A stretch of 64,000 nt of DNA. It comes from Brooklawnia cerclae (lineage in GTDB: Bacteria > Actinomycetota > Actinomycetes > Propionibacteriales > Propionibacteriaceae). Below the pieces are notes generated by a model. That model did not search any database. It was not told the DNA's origin and was given only the letters and a program-made list of their open reading frames with translations. Below, in pieces: positions 24,845-33,774 of this stretch. Each line of letters begins with the position of its first letter. Position 1 is the first letter of the stretch. Location: positions 2,728,001 through 2,792,000 of the forward strand of contig NZ_JAAMOZ010000001.1 in assembly GCF_011758645.1 (NCBI RefSeq). The letters run 5' to 3'. The position numbers were made by a program, and so were the translations under genes.

Positions 24845-26448
24845 ACACCCTCGCGGGGCTGCGGACGCCCCTGTGCCTGGGCCTGCGGCGCGACTGGCTC
24901 TTCTGGCTGTGCTGGATGGTCGGGCTGGCCCTGCTCCCCGCGTTCACCGCGACGAGCTACGACCAGCTCATCCCGCCCGGGACCGATCCGAGTGCGACCA
25001 TCGAGCCGCTGCGCAACAGCCCGGCGATGCTCGCGCTGCTGGGGCCGGCCTTCGACCTCTACAGCAAGGGCGGCTTCGTCATGTGGCGGGTCGGCGGATT
25101 CACCTCGGTGTTCGTGGGCATGGCCGCCGGGTTCGGCGTCATCCGGGCCACGCGCGCGGAAGAAGAGGCGGGAAGGCTCGAGCTGATCCGGTCGGGGAGC
25201 CTCGGACGCCACGCGCCGCTGGGAGCCGCCATCGTCCTGGCGACGATCGGGTCGCTGGGGACAGGTCTGCTCACCGGCGTCCTCACGGTGGCCGTCGGCC
25301 TGCCCGCGACCGGTTCAGTGGCCGCGGGACTGGCGATGGCGTCCACCGGCCTGGTGTTCACGGGCATCGGCGCGGTCGTCGCACAGGTCTTCGAGAGCGC
25401 CCGAACCGCGAGGTACTGGACGATCGGGGCGATCTGGGGCGGCATGTTCGTGCTGCGGATGATGGTCGACGGCGCGGGCCCGGACGCCGGGATCAGTTTC
25501 GCGCGATGGCTCATCCCCCTGGAGTGGGGCATGCTCATCCGGCCATGGGCGGACGAACGCTGGTGGGTGTTCCTGCTTTCCGTAGCCCTGTTCGCGGTAC
25601 TCGTCCTGCTGGCGTTCCGTCTGGAGTCGACCCGCGACCACGGTGCGGGGCTGACGCGGACCCGTCCCGGTCGCCCGAGCGCCGCGGCCTGGCTGGCCGG
25701 TCCGTTCGGGCTCGCCTGGCGGCTGCAGCGCGGTGGCCTGGTCGGCTGGTCGCTCGGGCTACTGCTCGGCGCGGTGGGGACGGGCTCGATCATGAGCCAG
25801 ATGGACCAGTCCATCGAGGCCAATCCGGAGATCGGGGCGATGCTGGAGAAGATGGGTGGCACGTCCAACGTGGAGATGGCCTTCTACATCGCGATGCTCG
25901 ACATCATGGCCACGGTGGCGGGAATCATGGGCGCGACGATCCTGCACCGTTTGCGCGCGGAGGAAGCTCGCGGGCATGCCGAGGCGCTCCTCGCGACCGC
26001 CGTGCCGCGCTGGCGGCTGGCGCTCAGTCACCTCGCATGGGCCGTCGTCCTGCCCTGCCTGGTGTTCATCGGGGTGGGCGCGCTGCTGCCCCTCGTCCAG
26101 GCCGGCTCGTCCGGCGACTACTCCGCCATCGGCCAGTACACACGCGCCGCCGCGGCGCTGACCCCGGGGATCGTGTTCGTCGTCGGCCTCGCGATGCTGT
26201 TGATCGGCTGGTTCCCCCGCCTCACGGGGCTGGTCTGGGCGGTCCTCGGCTGGACGATGTTCGCCACCTGGTTCGCGGTGCTGTTCCAGGTGCCGGAATG
26301 GCTCACCAAGGTGCAGCCCTGGGGTTATCTCGCGCATCTGCCGCGCGACGCCATGGACTGGCCGGCCTTCGCGGTCGAGTCCGTCATCGGAGTGGCACTG
26401 CTGGTCGCGGGCCTCGTCGGTTACCGGCACCGGAGCATTCCCGCATAA
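24841..26448 (+). CDS. ABC exporter permease, polyketide-antibiotic exporter type
   Basis: A 535-residue membrane protein with two halves of about six membrane helices each; the segments [22 protein letters not shown] and [24 protein letters not shown] are the paired cytoplasmic motifs seen in both halves of this internally duplicated permease family (often annotated as tetronasin or polyketide antibiotic exporters). It forms the channel for the preceding ATPase. Its expression should be released when the TetR protein binds a ligand, perhaps the exported drug. Confidence 0.87.
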   Translation: MNTLAGLRTPLCLGLRRDWLFWLCWMVGLALLPAFTATSYDQLIPPGTDPSATIEPLRNSPAMLALLGPAFDLYSKGGFVMWRVGGFTSVFVGMAAGFGVIRATRAEEEAGRLELIRSGSLGRHAPLGAAIVLATIGSLGTGLLTGVLTVAVGLPATGSVAAGLAMASTGLVFTGIGAVVAQVFESARTARYWTIGAIWGGMFVLRMMVDGAGPDAGISFARWLIPLEWGMLIRPWADERWWVFLLSVALFAVLVLLAFRLESTRDHGAGLTRTRPGRPSAAAWLAGPFGLAWRLQRGGLVGWSLGLLLGAVGTGSIMSQMDQSIEANPEIGAMLEKMGGTSNVEMAFYIAMLDIMATVAGIMGATILHRLRAEEARGHAEALLATAVPRWRLALSHLAWAVVLPCLVFIGVGALLPLVQAGSSGDYSAIGQYTRAAAALTPGIVFVVGLAMLLIGWFPRLTGLVWAVLGWTMFATWFAVLFQVPEWLTKVQPWGYLAHLPRDAMDWPAFAVESVIGVALLVAGLVGYRHRSIPA

Positions 26449-26486
26449 CGGAATGTGGACACCCCGCCATCGACAGGGATCGCAGG

Positions 26487-26530
26487 TTAGGTTACCCTCA
26501 CTAAGGAGAAGTTAGGTAACCCTCACTTCG
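26487..26530 (+). promoter_or_regulatory. Two tandem DtxR/IdeR-like iron boxes
   Basis: TTAGGTTACCCTCACTAAG (26487-26505) and TTAGGTAACCCTCACTTCG (26512-26530) are 25 bases apart. Each keeps the TTAGGT half of the DtxR/IdeR box; the first agrees with the 19-base consensus at about 13 positions. They precede the unknown gene at 26555. Confidence 0.5.
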
Positions 26531-26554
26531 AAATCCCTGTCCTGGAGGTCAGCC

Positions 26555-27433
26555 ATGGAGTCACCCACTCCCGACTATGCGCTCGTCGGCGAAGAAGGGC
26601 TCGCGTCCCGAACCATGTCGATGACGCATCGTCTGCTCGCCGGCTCCGGAACCCCCTCACTCGTCGCCTATCACCTCGACCCCATGATCAGCGTCGACTC
26701 ACTCGCACACGGCCTCACTCGGCACGGGGAGTTGGTCGTCGCCGGATGTCTCGGCGAGGACGATCCTATCGCCGAGGCGCCGGACGACTGGCCGATCGAG
26801 GTGCGGCTCGACATCCTGAAGGAATCCCCCGAGCCCGCGGTTCACATCGTCGCGGCGGCCGCGCACATGCTCGGCAGCATGGAATGGGTTCCCGACGCCG
26901 TCACGGCCGAACTGCTGGAGCGCGGCGAACTGCCCGACCGCGTGGCAGCGATCGCATCGTCCCCCAACGGACGGCTGGCATCGATCACGACGACCCGCGT
27001 GCTGCTGCACGACAGTCTCGGCGTCACGCCGGTGGCCTTCAGCGACATCTCCGCCCGCCACATGAGCGGCCAGGCAGGCGACGAGGAGAATTCGGCCTTC
27101 CCCCCGCTCGACGCGGAACTGGACGTCTTCGAGACCGTGGCCTGCATAGGGCCGGACGATCTCACCGCGCTGTTCTTCTCCGTGATCAACCACCAGACCC
27201 CGGGGCTCGTCATGACGCGGCGGCCGCTCGTCGCGACCTGCCAGCACGTCGCCGGCAAGGTGTTCTGCGTCGACGTCGACCGCACCGGGGTCGTCTTGAT
27301 GCGTGCCGCCCCGGAAGAGACCGTGACGGTCTACATTCCGTTGGCAAAGCAGGCCACAACCCTTGACGAGTTCGGCCTTCTCTTCGCGTCCATCACCCAG
27401 GGCTTGACCCCGTCACGCCAACCGCGTATCTGA
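26555..27433 (+). CDS. Hypothetical protein, possibly iron-regulated
   Basis: A 292-residue soluble protein with no signal peptide or membrane segments. I do not recognise a family. It shows repeated-looking layout: an N-terminal half with THRLLAGSGTPSLVAYHLD and a C-terminal half with SVINHQTPGLVMTRRPLVAT and a Cys/His-containing LVATCQHVAGKVFCVDVDR. A role in iron or heme handling is suggested only by the paired DtxR-like boxes in front. ATG 26555 has GGAGG eight bases upstream. A terminator follows at 27451-27478. Confidence 0.7.
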   Translation: MESPTPDYALVGEEGLASRTMSMTHRLLAGSGTPSLVAYHLDPMISVDSLAHGLTRHGELVVAGCLGEDDPIAEAPDDWPIEVRLDILKESPEPAVHIVAAAAHMLGSMEWVPDAVTAELLERGELPDRVAAIASSPNGRLASITTTRVLLHDSLGVTPVAFSDISARHMSGQAGDEENSAFPPLDAELDVFETVACIGPDDLTALFFSVINHQTPGLVMTRRPLVATCQHVAGKVFCVDVDRTGVVLMRAAPEETVTVYIPLAKQATTLDEFGLLFASITQGLTPSRQPRI

Positions 27434-27450
27434 CAACGGGGTCGGGAGTG

Positions 27451-27478
27451 CGTGGGCCCCGTTACGGCGGGGCCCACG
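27451..27478. terminator. Hairpin terminator between convergent genes
   Basis: CGTGGGCCCCG and CGGGGCCCACG form an 11-bp perfect stem around a TTACGG loop, 17 bases after the stop of the unknown gene and before the end of the convergent DUF1540 gene. Confidence 0.8.
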
Positions 27479-27503
27479 TCTGCCCTGACGAATCACGCGT
27501 GTC

Positions 27504-27782
27504 TCAGCGTGCCTGGTAAGCCAGACAGGCCGCGTCCCCCGCGATGTCGACGGACTCGGCGGTACACATGAGGTCGGCGTTGTGGACACACTCGAGACGC
27601 TGGCAAGCACCCACATGCCCGTCGGCGACCGGGAGGCCGCCTCTCGCGTCGAGCGAGACGAACGTGCCGCACGATGCCTTGCCGGCGAGGCCGCCGATGG
27701 TGACGGCGAACGCGGTGCACCCATCACTGTTGTAGGCGCACGAGGATGCGGAGCAGGACTTCACGGCTGTGACGGTACCCAT
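27504..27782 (-). CDS. DUF1540 cysteine-rich small protein (two repeats)
   Basis: A 92-residue protein made of two copies of the DUF1540 pattern: CSASSCAYNSDGCTA near the N-terminus and CQRLECVHNADLMCTAESV near the C-terminus, each with C-x3/4-C-x7-C spacing, plus two further cysteines. Such proteins are presumed metal-binding; no function is established. ATG 27782 is chosen for the AAGGAACC Shine-Dalgarno sequence just upstream; the frame extends to 27866 without a good start. Confidence 0.8.
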   Translation of the reverse strand: MGTVTAVKSCSASSCAYNSDGCTAFAVTIGGLAGKASCGTFVSLDARGGLPVADGHVGACQRLECVHNADLMCTAESVDIAGDAACLAYQAR

Positions 27783-28020
27783 TGTGGTTCCTTCCACTAC
27801 GAGTTCTTCGGTTTCACTTCCGCGTATCTGACGTTTTTGAACGTAACTCCGCTGATCAGAGGCCACAAACGCTTTTCTTCGAGATCAAGGTGAGGCTGTC
27901 CTCAGTTACTCACCGGAGGATGCGCCCCCTCGCGGACGATTCCGTCCGGTGTCTCGCCCGCCGCGGCGATCCCGCGTCTACAGTGGCCAGCAGGCAGCCC
28001 CGCCCGAAGAGAGGTCGTCC

Positions 28021-29142
28021 ATGATCGTGCCGTCCACCACGGATCCGAGCGTCACGGGCACCGAGCGGAACGCGACCGTCGTGGTCATCGGTGCGGGGCA
28101 GGCAGGGCTGTCGGCCGCGTACCACCTGCAGCGGCGGGGGTTCACCAGCGCCACGGACGATCCCGACGTGGCCAGGACATTCATCGTCCTCGACTCCGAG
28201 GACGCCCCGGGCGGGGCGTGGCGGCATCGCTGGGGGTCGCTGACGATGGCGACGGTCAACGGCATCTTCGACCTCCCGGGATTCCCGAGCCCGTCGGTCG
28301 ACCCCCGGGAGCCGAGCAGCACGGCGGTCCCGCGCTATTTCGCGGCCTTCGAGCGGGAACACACGCTGCCGATCCTGCGCCCCGTGACGGTCGCCTCCGT
28401 GCACCGTGCCGACGACGCCCCCGACGGCGACCTGCTCACCGCTACCGGCGACGGCTCCTGGCGATCACGCGTGCTCGTCAACGCCACCGGCACGTGGACC
28501 AACCCCACCTGGCCCGACGTTCCCGGCCGCGAGTCGTTCGCGGGACGGCAACTGCACACCCACGACTACGTGGACGCGGCCGAGTTCGCGGGACGACGCG
28601 TCGCGATCGTCGGGGGCGGCATCTCCGCGATCCAGCACCTGGCCGAGGTCTCGCGCGTGGCCACCACGTTCTGGTACACCCGTCGTCCGCCCGAGTTCCG
28701 CGACGAGTTCACCCCGGAGGAGGGCGGCCGCGAGACCATCGCGAAGGTGCGCGCGGACGTCGAGGCGGGCCGCCCGACCGGCAGCGTGGTCTCCTACACC
28801 GGCCTCATCTGGAACCAGTACGCCGAGGAGGCCCGGGACCGTGGCGCGCTGCGGCGCCGACCGATGTTCACCTGCATCGAGACGGACGGCGTCCGGGAAC
28901 AGGACGACGCGCTGACCAGCGTCGATGTGATCCTGTGGGCCACCGGCTTCCGCGCCGCCCTGGGCCACCTCGACCCGCTCGGCCTGCGCAACGATCTGGG
29001 AGGGATCACGATGCGCGGCACCCAGGTCGCGGGCGAGCCGCGCGTCCACCTGATCGGCTTCGGCACCTCGCAGTCCACGGTCGGCGCGAACCGCGCGGGC
29101 AGGGACGCCGTCTCGGCCATCGTGCGGTACCTGGATCGCTGA
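28021..29142 (+). CDS. FAD/NAD(P)-dependent monooxygenase-like oxidoreductase
   Basis: A 373-residue flavoprotein of the CzcO/flavin-monooxygenase group. GAGQAGLSAAYHLQ (FAD-binding GxGxxG) is near residues 24-37, and a second nucleotide-binding motif IVGGGISAIQHL near 197, with ILWATGF, the late conserved motif, near 304. The insertion after RGFTSATDDPDVARTF is unusual. Likely an NADPH-dependent oxidation of a small organic molecule; the substrate is unknown. ATG 28021 follows GAGAGG. It ends convergently with an SDR gene across a perfect hairpin. Confidence 0.83.
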   Translation: MIVPSTTDPSVTGTERNATVVVIGAGQAGLSAAYHLQRRGFTSATDDPDVARTFIVLDSEDAPGGAWRHRWGSLTMATVNGIFDLPGFPSPSVDPREPSSTAVPRYFAAFEREHTLPILRPVTVASVHRADDAPDGDLLTATGDGSWRSRVLVNATGTWTNPTWPDVPGRESFAGRQLHTHDYVDAAEFAGRRVAIVGGGISAIQHLAEVSRVATTFWYTRRPPEFRDEFTPEEGGRETIAKVRADVEAGRPTGSVVSYTGLIWNQYAEEARDRGALRRRPMFTCIETDGVREQDDALTSVDVILWATGFRAALGHLDPLGLRNDLGGITMRGTQVAGEPRVHLIGFGTSQSTVGANRAGRDAVSAIVRYLDR

Positions 29143-29150
29143 CCCGAAGA

Positions 29151-29200
29151 TTATTGGGGTTGATCGTGGGTCATACTCGACCCACGATCAACCCCAATAA
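29151..29200. terminator. Perfect 22-bp hairpin between convergent genes
   Basis: TTATTGGGGTTGATCGTGGGTC (29151-29172) is perfectly complementary to 29179-29200 with a six-base loop. The AT-rich outer ends provide T-runs in both directions, as expected of a bidirectional terminator serving the monooxygenase and SDR genes. Confidence 0.75.
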
Positions 29201-29224
29201 TTCTGCTGACCGGACGGACCCGGC

Positions 29225-29956
29225 TCACACGCCGAACTGGGCCGACACCTCGTGCCGCGGGCGCAGGTCGACGTTGGTGATCTGGACGTCGGGCCCCGCA
29301 TCGACGACCCAGCGGATGGCCGCAGCCACCGAGGCCGGGCGAATGTACTCCTCGCTACGGTAATCGAACCCGAAGTCGGCGTGGAGCCCTCGCAGCATCG
29401 GGGTGTCGATCTGCCCGGGGAAGATCGACACCACCCGCAGCGCGGGCTCGGCCAGACGCAGCGTGTTGGCGAACCCCGTGAGGGCATGCTTGGACGAGGT
29501 GTACGCCGGGTGCCTCGGGAGGGCGCGTTTGCCGGCACCGGAGTTGATGAACACCACATCGGCCCCGGCCGCCCGCAGCGGCGCGAGCAGCACGCGGGTG
29601 AGTAACGCGGGTGCGACGACGTTGGTGCCCAGCACGCGGTTCCACACCTCGGCGTCGGTCTGCTCCAGCGACTCCCCCGAGCCGACCGCGGCAGCGTGGA
29701 CGAGCACGTCGACGCGTCCGTGCTCGGCCGACAGCGCGGCACCGACCGAGTCGATCGCGGCTGCGTCGAGCACGTCGAGCCGTGTGGGCACGACCGAGTC
29801 GATCCCGGCGAGTTCGGCGAGCGCGGCGTCCGAGCGGGCGATCGCGATCACGGTGTGGTCACGCGCCAGATCGCGGACGACCTCGCGTCCCACTCCACCG
29901 CCGGCACCCGTCACCACCGCGATCGGGCGCGCGTCCGCCTCCGACAGTTGCGTCAT
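29225..29956 (-). CDS. Short-chain dehydrogenase/reductase
   Basis: A 243-residue SDR. The cofactor motif TGAGGGVGREVV is near residues 16-27, HAAAVG corresponds to NNAG, the catalytic Ser lies in FINSGAGK and the YTSSK motif supplies Tyr and Lys. PGQIDTPM is the usual stretch after the active site. It follows the fused LIV-type ATPase gene by 25 bases with a GAGGAGG Shine-Dalgarno, so it is probably the last gene of that operon and may act on the imported compound. Confidence 0.85.
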   Translation of the reverse strand: MTQLSEADARPIAVVTGAGGGVGREVVRDLARDHTVIAIARSDAALAELAGIDSVVPTRLDVLDAAAIDSVGAALSAEHGRVDVLVHAAAVGSGESLEQTDAEVWNRVLGTNVVAPALLTRVLLAPLRAAGADVVFINSGAGKRALPRHPAYTSSKHALTGFANTLRLAEPALRVVSIFPGQIDTPMLRGLHADFGFDYRSEEYIRPASVAAAIRWVVDAGPDVQITNVDLRPRHEVSAQFGV

Positions 29957-29981
29957 CGTGTTCCTCCTCGATCGAGTGGTC

Positions 29982-31685
29982 TCAGGAGACCTTGGCCTGT
30001 GAGCCGCGTCCCAGGTATGCCTCCTGGATGGCGGTGTCGTTGAGCAGTTGTTCGGCCGTCCCCTGCAGCACGATGCCGCCGTTGGCCAGCACGTAGCCGC
30101 GGTCGGCGATCGACAGCGCCAATTCGGCCTGCTGCTCGACGATCAGCACCGCGAGACCCAGTTCGTCGCGCAGCCGTGCGATCTCCTCCAGCACCTGCTC
30201 GACCAGCAACGGCGCCAGGCCCATGGTGGGCTCGTCCATGCAGATCAGCCGCGGTTTGCTCATCAGCGCGCGCCCGAAGGCGAGCATCTGCTGTTCGCCG
30301 CCCGACATCGTCCCGGCGGCCTGGTCACGGCGCTCGGCCAGCCGCGGGAAGTGGTCGAGAATTGCGGCCAGGTCGTCACGAATGCCCGCCCGGTCGGTAC
30401 GGGTGTAGGCACCGATGAGCAGGTTCTCCTGCACCGTCATCTCGGGAAAGACCCGGCGCGCCTCCGGTACCGTGGCGATTCCGCTGCGGACGCGGTGCGG
30501 CGTGTCCACGGACCGCAGGTCGCGGTCGTCGAACCGCACCTGCCCCTGACGCGGATTGACCAGGCCCAGGATCGTCTTCATCGTGGTGGACTTGCCCGAG
30601 GCGTTGCCACCCAGCAGCGAGACGATCTCGCCTTCGCCCACCGTGATCGAGACGTTCCGCAGGGCGTGCACCGCTCCGTAGTAGACGTCGACGTCGCGCA
30701 GTTCCAGCAGGGGACGATGCGGCTGCTCCGGCTCGGCATCGTCCTGCGCCCGTGAGCGCTCCCTGGCCTGGACCCGGCGCCGGCCGAGATAGGCCTCGAT
30801 CACCGCCGGATCGTTGCGCACCCGGAGGGGCTCGCCCGCCGCGATCAATCGGCCGTTGTCCATGACCAGGACGCGGTCCGAGATGGCCAGGACGAGATCC
30901 ACCTTGTGCTCGACCAGGACGATCGTCTGGCCGGCGGCCTTGAGCTCGCGCAACTGGTCGAGTACCTCGGCCGTCTCGGACTGGTTCATGCCCGCGGTCG
31001 GCTCGTCCAGGAGGAGGAGCCGTGGATGCGAGACCAGCGCCCGGGCGATCTCGGTGCGCCGCCGGTTGGCGTAGGACAAGGTGTAGGCGCGGTCGTGGCG
31101 GCGCGGCAACAGACGCTCGCCGAAGCGGGTCAGCTGTTCGTCCACCTGGGTGGGAATCTGCCGCGCCTCGGCCCGCGTCCGGGGCCCGGGAACCAGGGCC
31201 AGCGCGGTCTCGCCCAGCAGGGACGCCCACCTCAGCACCGGGAGACCCGACAGCCCACGCAGCGGCCGGGCGTACCGGAGCTGCTTGTGAAGCCCGAGTT
31301 GTACGTTGTCGGCCACGCTCAGGGCGCCGAAGACCCGCCCGTTCTGGAACGTCCTGGCGATGCCGGCCTCGGCGGCAGCCACCGGATCGCGGCGTTCGAG
31401 GCGAACCTCGCCGAAGCTGATCGTCCCCGAATCAGGGTTGAGCAGCCCGGAGAGCAGGTTGATGGTGGTCGACTTACCCGACCCGTTGGGCCCGATGATC
31501 GAGACCACCTCGCCCTCGGCGACATCGAAGGACAGGCCGTCCACCGCGTGCACGCCGTCGAACGACTTGTGCAGATCGCGGACGCTCAGGACGGGCTGCC
31601 GGTCGTCGCCGAGCAGGGCCGCGTCGATGCCCGCGGACGAAGGCCCGTCCGAGCCGGAGTCGTGAAGCGCAGTCGTGGTTGCCAT
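29982..31685 (-). CDS. Fused LivG-LivF ATPase of a branched-chain amino acid-type ABC importer
   Basis: A 567-residue protein joining two complete ATPases. The first (residues 30-300) has GPNGSGKST, signature LSYANRRRTEIA and [12 protein letters not shown], and is LivG-like; the second (330-560) has GGNASGKST, MSGGEQQMLAF and LICMDEPTMGLA, and is LivF-like. They are connected by a charged linker rich in Arg, Asp and Glu. Normally these are separate genes, so here one polypeptide supplies both nucleotide-binding sites. It starts one base after the fused permease gene ends. Confidence 0.93.
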   Translation of the reverse strand: MATTTALHDSGSDGPSSAGIDAALLGDDRQPVLSVRDLHKSFDGVHAVDGLSFDVAEGEVVSIIGPNGSGKSTTINLLSGLLNPDSGTISFGEVRLERRDPVAAAEAGIARTFQNGRVFGALSVADNVQLGLHKQLRYARPLRGLSGLPVLRWASLLGETALALVPGPRTRAEARQIPTQVDEQLTRFGERLLPRRHDRAYTLSYANRRRTEIARALVSHPRLLLLDEPTAGMNQSETAEVLDQLRELKAAGQTIVLVEHKVDLVLAISDRVLVMDNGRLIAAGEPLRVRNDPAVIEAYLGRRRVQARERSRAQDDAEPEQPHRPLLELRDVDVYYGAVHALRNVSITVGEGEIVSLLGGNASGKSTTMKTILGLVNPRQGQVRFDDRDLRSVDTPHRVRSGIATVPEARRVFPEMTVQENLLIGAYTRTDRAGIRDDLAAILDHFPRLAERRDQAAGTMSGGEQQMLAFGRALMSKPRLICMDEPTMGLAPLLVEQVLEEIARLRDELGLAVLIVEQQAELALSIADRGYVLANGGIVLQGTAEQLLNDTAIQEAYLGRGSQAKVS

Positions 31686-31686
31686 G

Positions 31687-33498
31687 TCATTTCCTCACGA
31701 AGACGCCCTGCGGGCGGAATCGGATGATCAGGATCAGCAGCAGTCCGTACCCGATGATGCGCCACTCGGGGACGATTCTGAGCAGTTCGGGTGCACCGAC
31801 GAGCACGATGGCACCGATCACCGCCCCCAGCGGGGAGTTGAGGCCGCCGAGCACGACGATGGTCAGCACGAGTGTGGACATCGACTGCGGGAACATCGTC
31901 GGGTCGATGTAGGTGTACTGATGCGCCATGAGGGCGCCGGCCAGCCCCGCGAAGAAGGACGCGAGCGCGTAGGCCACCGCCTTGTACGCCGACGGGCGGA
32001 TGCCGAGGGACTCGGCGGCGACCGCGTCGGACCCGATCGAGGCCATCGCCTTGCCCAGATGGGAAGCCCGGATGCGCGTGACGATCAGGAGCGTCACGAG
32101 GAGCACAGCCAGATCGAGCAGGTAGAGGGCGTCCTGGGAGAACAGGGTGTGGCCCAGGATGGTCGGGAACGGGATCCCGGTCAGACCGTAGGAGCCGCGC
32201 GTGATCGGTTCTGCGATCCGGATGATCGCGACCGTGACCGCCCCCACCCCGATGGTCGCGATCGCGACGTAGTGCCCGCTCAGTTTCCACACCGGGAAGG
32301 TGAGCAGGCTGGCCACGATCGCGGCGACCACCCCGCCGAACAGCAGGCCCAGCAGGAACGGCAGCTGGAAGGTGATGACGAGCAGCGCCGACGCATAGGC
32401 CCCCACCGCGATCGGGCCCGCCTGGCCGAGGATGATCTGGCCCGCCGACCCCGAGATGAGGGTGAGCCCGACCGCGGCGATCGCGAAGAGGATGACCTGG
32501 GTGCCCACGCCCGCCACCTCGTCACCGAGGACGAAGGGCACCGCGATCGCGGCGGCCACGAGCGCGACGAGCGCCCACCAGGGCAGGCGAACCGGGCGAC
32601 CGCCTCCGAGGAAGGTGCCCGTCAACGGCTCGGCACCGATCGTCCGGCGCTTGCCGAGCAGCCCGCTGGGGCGGACCACGAGCACCAGGATGAGCACCCC
32701 GAACGTGATGAGGTCGCGCACGCCGTCCCCCCACCAGTAGACGCCCACGGCTTCGGCCAGCCCCAGCACGAGGCCGCCGATCACCGCCCCCGGCATCGAG
32801 CCCAGCCCGCCGATCGTCGCCGCGACGAAGGCGGCCAGGCCCGCGGTCGATCCGCTCGCGGGGTTGATGTTGGAGTTGAAGAGCCCCACGAAGATGCCCG
32901 CGACGCCTGCCAGGGCCGACGCGATGACGAACGAGAGATTCTGGATCCGCTTCACGGGGACGCCCATCTGGCGCGCCGCATCGGGATCCTGCGCGGTGGC
33001 CCGGATGGCCTGCCCCGACTTCCCGAGCTTGAGGAACAGAGCCAGGCCGACCATCGACAGCAGCGTGATCACCAGCATGACGACGTCCGAGGTGCCGAAC
33101 CGCACCCCTCCGAGCTGCAGGTTGTGGGTCGGGAGGATCTCCGGGAAAGCGCGTGTCTGGGGACCGAAGACCAGCTGGGAGCCGTTGTCGAGGATCATGC
33201 CGACCGCGATCGTCGCGAGCAGGGCGGCTATCGGTGGCGACTTCGACAGGGGCCCCACCACCGTGACGTTGATCAGCAGGCCCAGAAGGCTGGTGATCAC
33301 CAGCGTCGCGAGCAGAGTGGGGACGATCCCCCAGCCGAGCGTTGCGGCGAACCACCATCCGAGCATGGTGCCGATGGCGAAGACCGAGCCGTGGGCGAAG
33401 TTCGCGACGTTCGTGACGCCGAAGATGAGCGACATGCCCACGGCGACCAGCGCGTAGGCATTGCCATGGATAAGTCCGGCGATCAGGGTGTCGACCAT
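31687..33498 (-). CDS. Fused LivH-LivM permease of a branched-chain amino acid-type ABC importer
   Basis: A 603-residue membrane protein in which residues 1-285 are LivH-like (LIFGVTNVANFAHGSVFAIG, GLGSMPGAVIGG) and residues 310-600 LivM-like (ISGSAGQIILGQAGPIAVGAYA, ESLGIRPSAYK, GGLNSPLGAVIGA). About 17 hydrophobic segments are visible. The fusion mirrors that of the ATPases, giving a transporter encoded by only two genes plus a binding protein. The ATG has GAGGAAG upstream. A cluster of repeats separates it from the binding-protein gene. Confidence 0.93.
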   Translation of the reverse strand: MVDTLIAGLIHGNAYALVAVGMSLIFGVTNVANFAHGSVFAIGTMLGWWFAATLGWGIVPTLLATLVITSLLGLLINVTVVGPLSKSPPIAALLATIAVGMILDNGSQLVFGPQTRAFPEILPTHNLQLGGVRFGTSDVVMLVITLLSMVGLALFLKLGKSGQAIRATAQDPDAARQMGVPVKRIQNLSFVIASALAGVAGIFVGLFNSNINPASGSTAGLAAFVAATIGGLGSMPGAVIGGLVLGLAEAVGVYWWGDGVRDLITFGVLILVLVVRPSGLLGKRRTIGAEPLTGTFLGGGRPVRLPWWALVALVAAAIAVPFVLGDEVAGVGTQVILFAIAAVGLTLISGSAGQIILGQAGPIAVGAYASALLVITFQLPFLLGLLFGGVVAAIVASLLTFPVWKLSGHYVAIATIGVGAVTVAIIRIAEPITRGSYGLTGIPFPTILGHTLFSQDALYLLDLAVLLVTLLIVTRIRASHLGKAMASIGSDAVAAESLGIRPSAYKAVAYALASFFAGLAGALMAHQYTYIDPTMFPQSMSTLVLTIVVLGGLNSPLGAVIGAIVLVGAPELLRIVPEWRIIGYGLLLILIIRFRPQGVFVRK

Positions 33499-33549
33499 TC
33501 AGGCTTCCTCGTGTGTCTTCTCGTATGTGGTGGGGGCAAGCGGACGCCT

Positions 33550-33755
33550 GCCGAGACGCCCGCTGAGCTCAGGGACCGCCCGCTGAGCTCAGAGGGCGCC
33601 CGGCAAGCTCAAGGACCGCCCGCTGAGCCTGTCGAAGCGAGGATCCGTCCCTTCGACAGGCTCAGGGACCGACTGCTGAACTCGGGGACTGCCCGACAGG
33701 CTCAGGGACCGACTGCTGAACTCAGGGGGCGCCCGACAGGCTCAGGGGGCGTATC
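33550..33755. repeat. Repeat cluster 3 inside the LIV-type operon
   Basis: Variants of GCTGAGCTCAGGGACCGCCC, GCCTGTCGAAGCGAGGATCCGTCCCTTCGACAGGC and CGACAGGCTCAGGGACCGACTGCTGAACTC follow one another, the same palindromic family as at 7290 and 16010. Unlike those it lies between two genes of one transcription unit (binding protein, then permease), so it may reduce read-through and so favour the binding protein. Confidence 0.75.
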
Positions 33756-33774
33756 CCGGGGCGGCAGCCGACTG

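Noticed and set aside
29151-29200. Perfect 22-bp hairpin as a phage attachment or recombination site
   Set aside because: Its place between convergent genes, short loop and AT-rich ends fit a bidirectional terminator better; no integrase gene is near.
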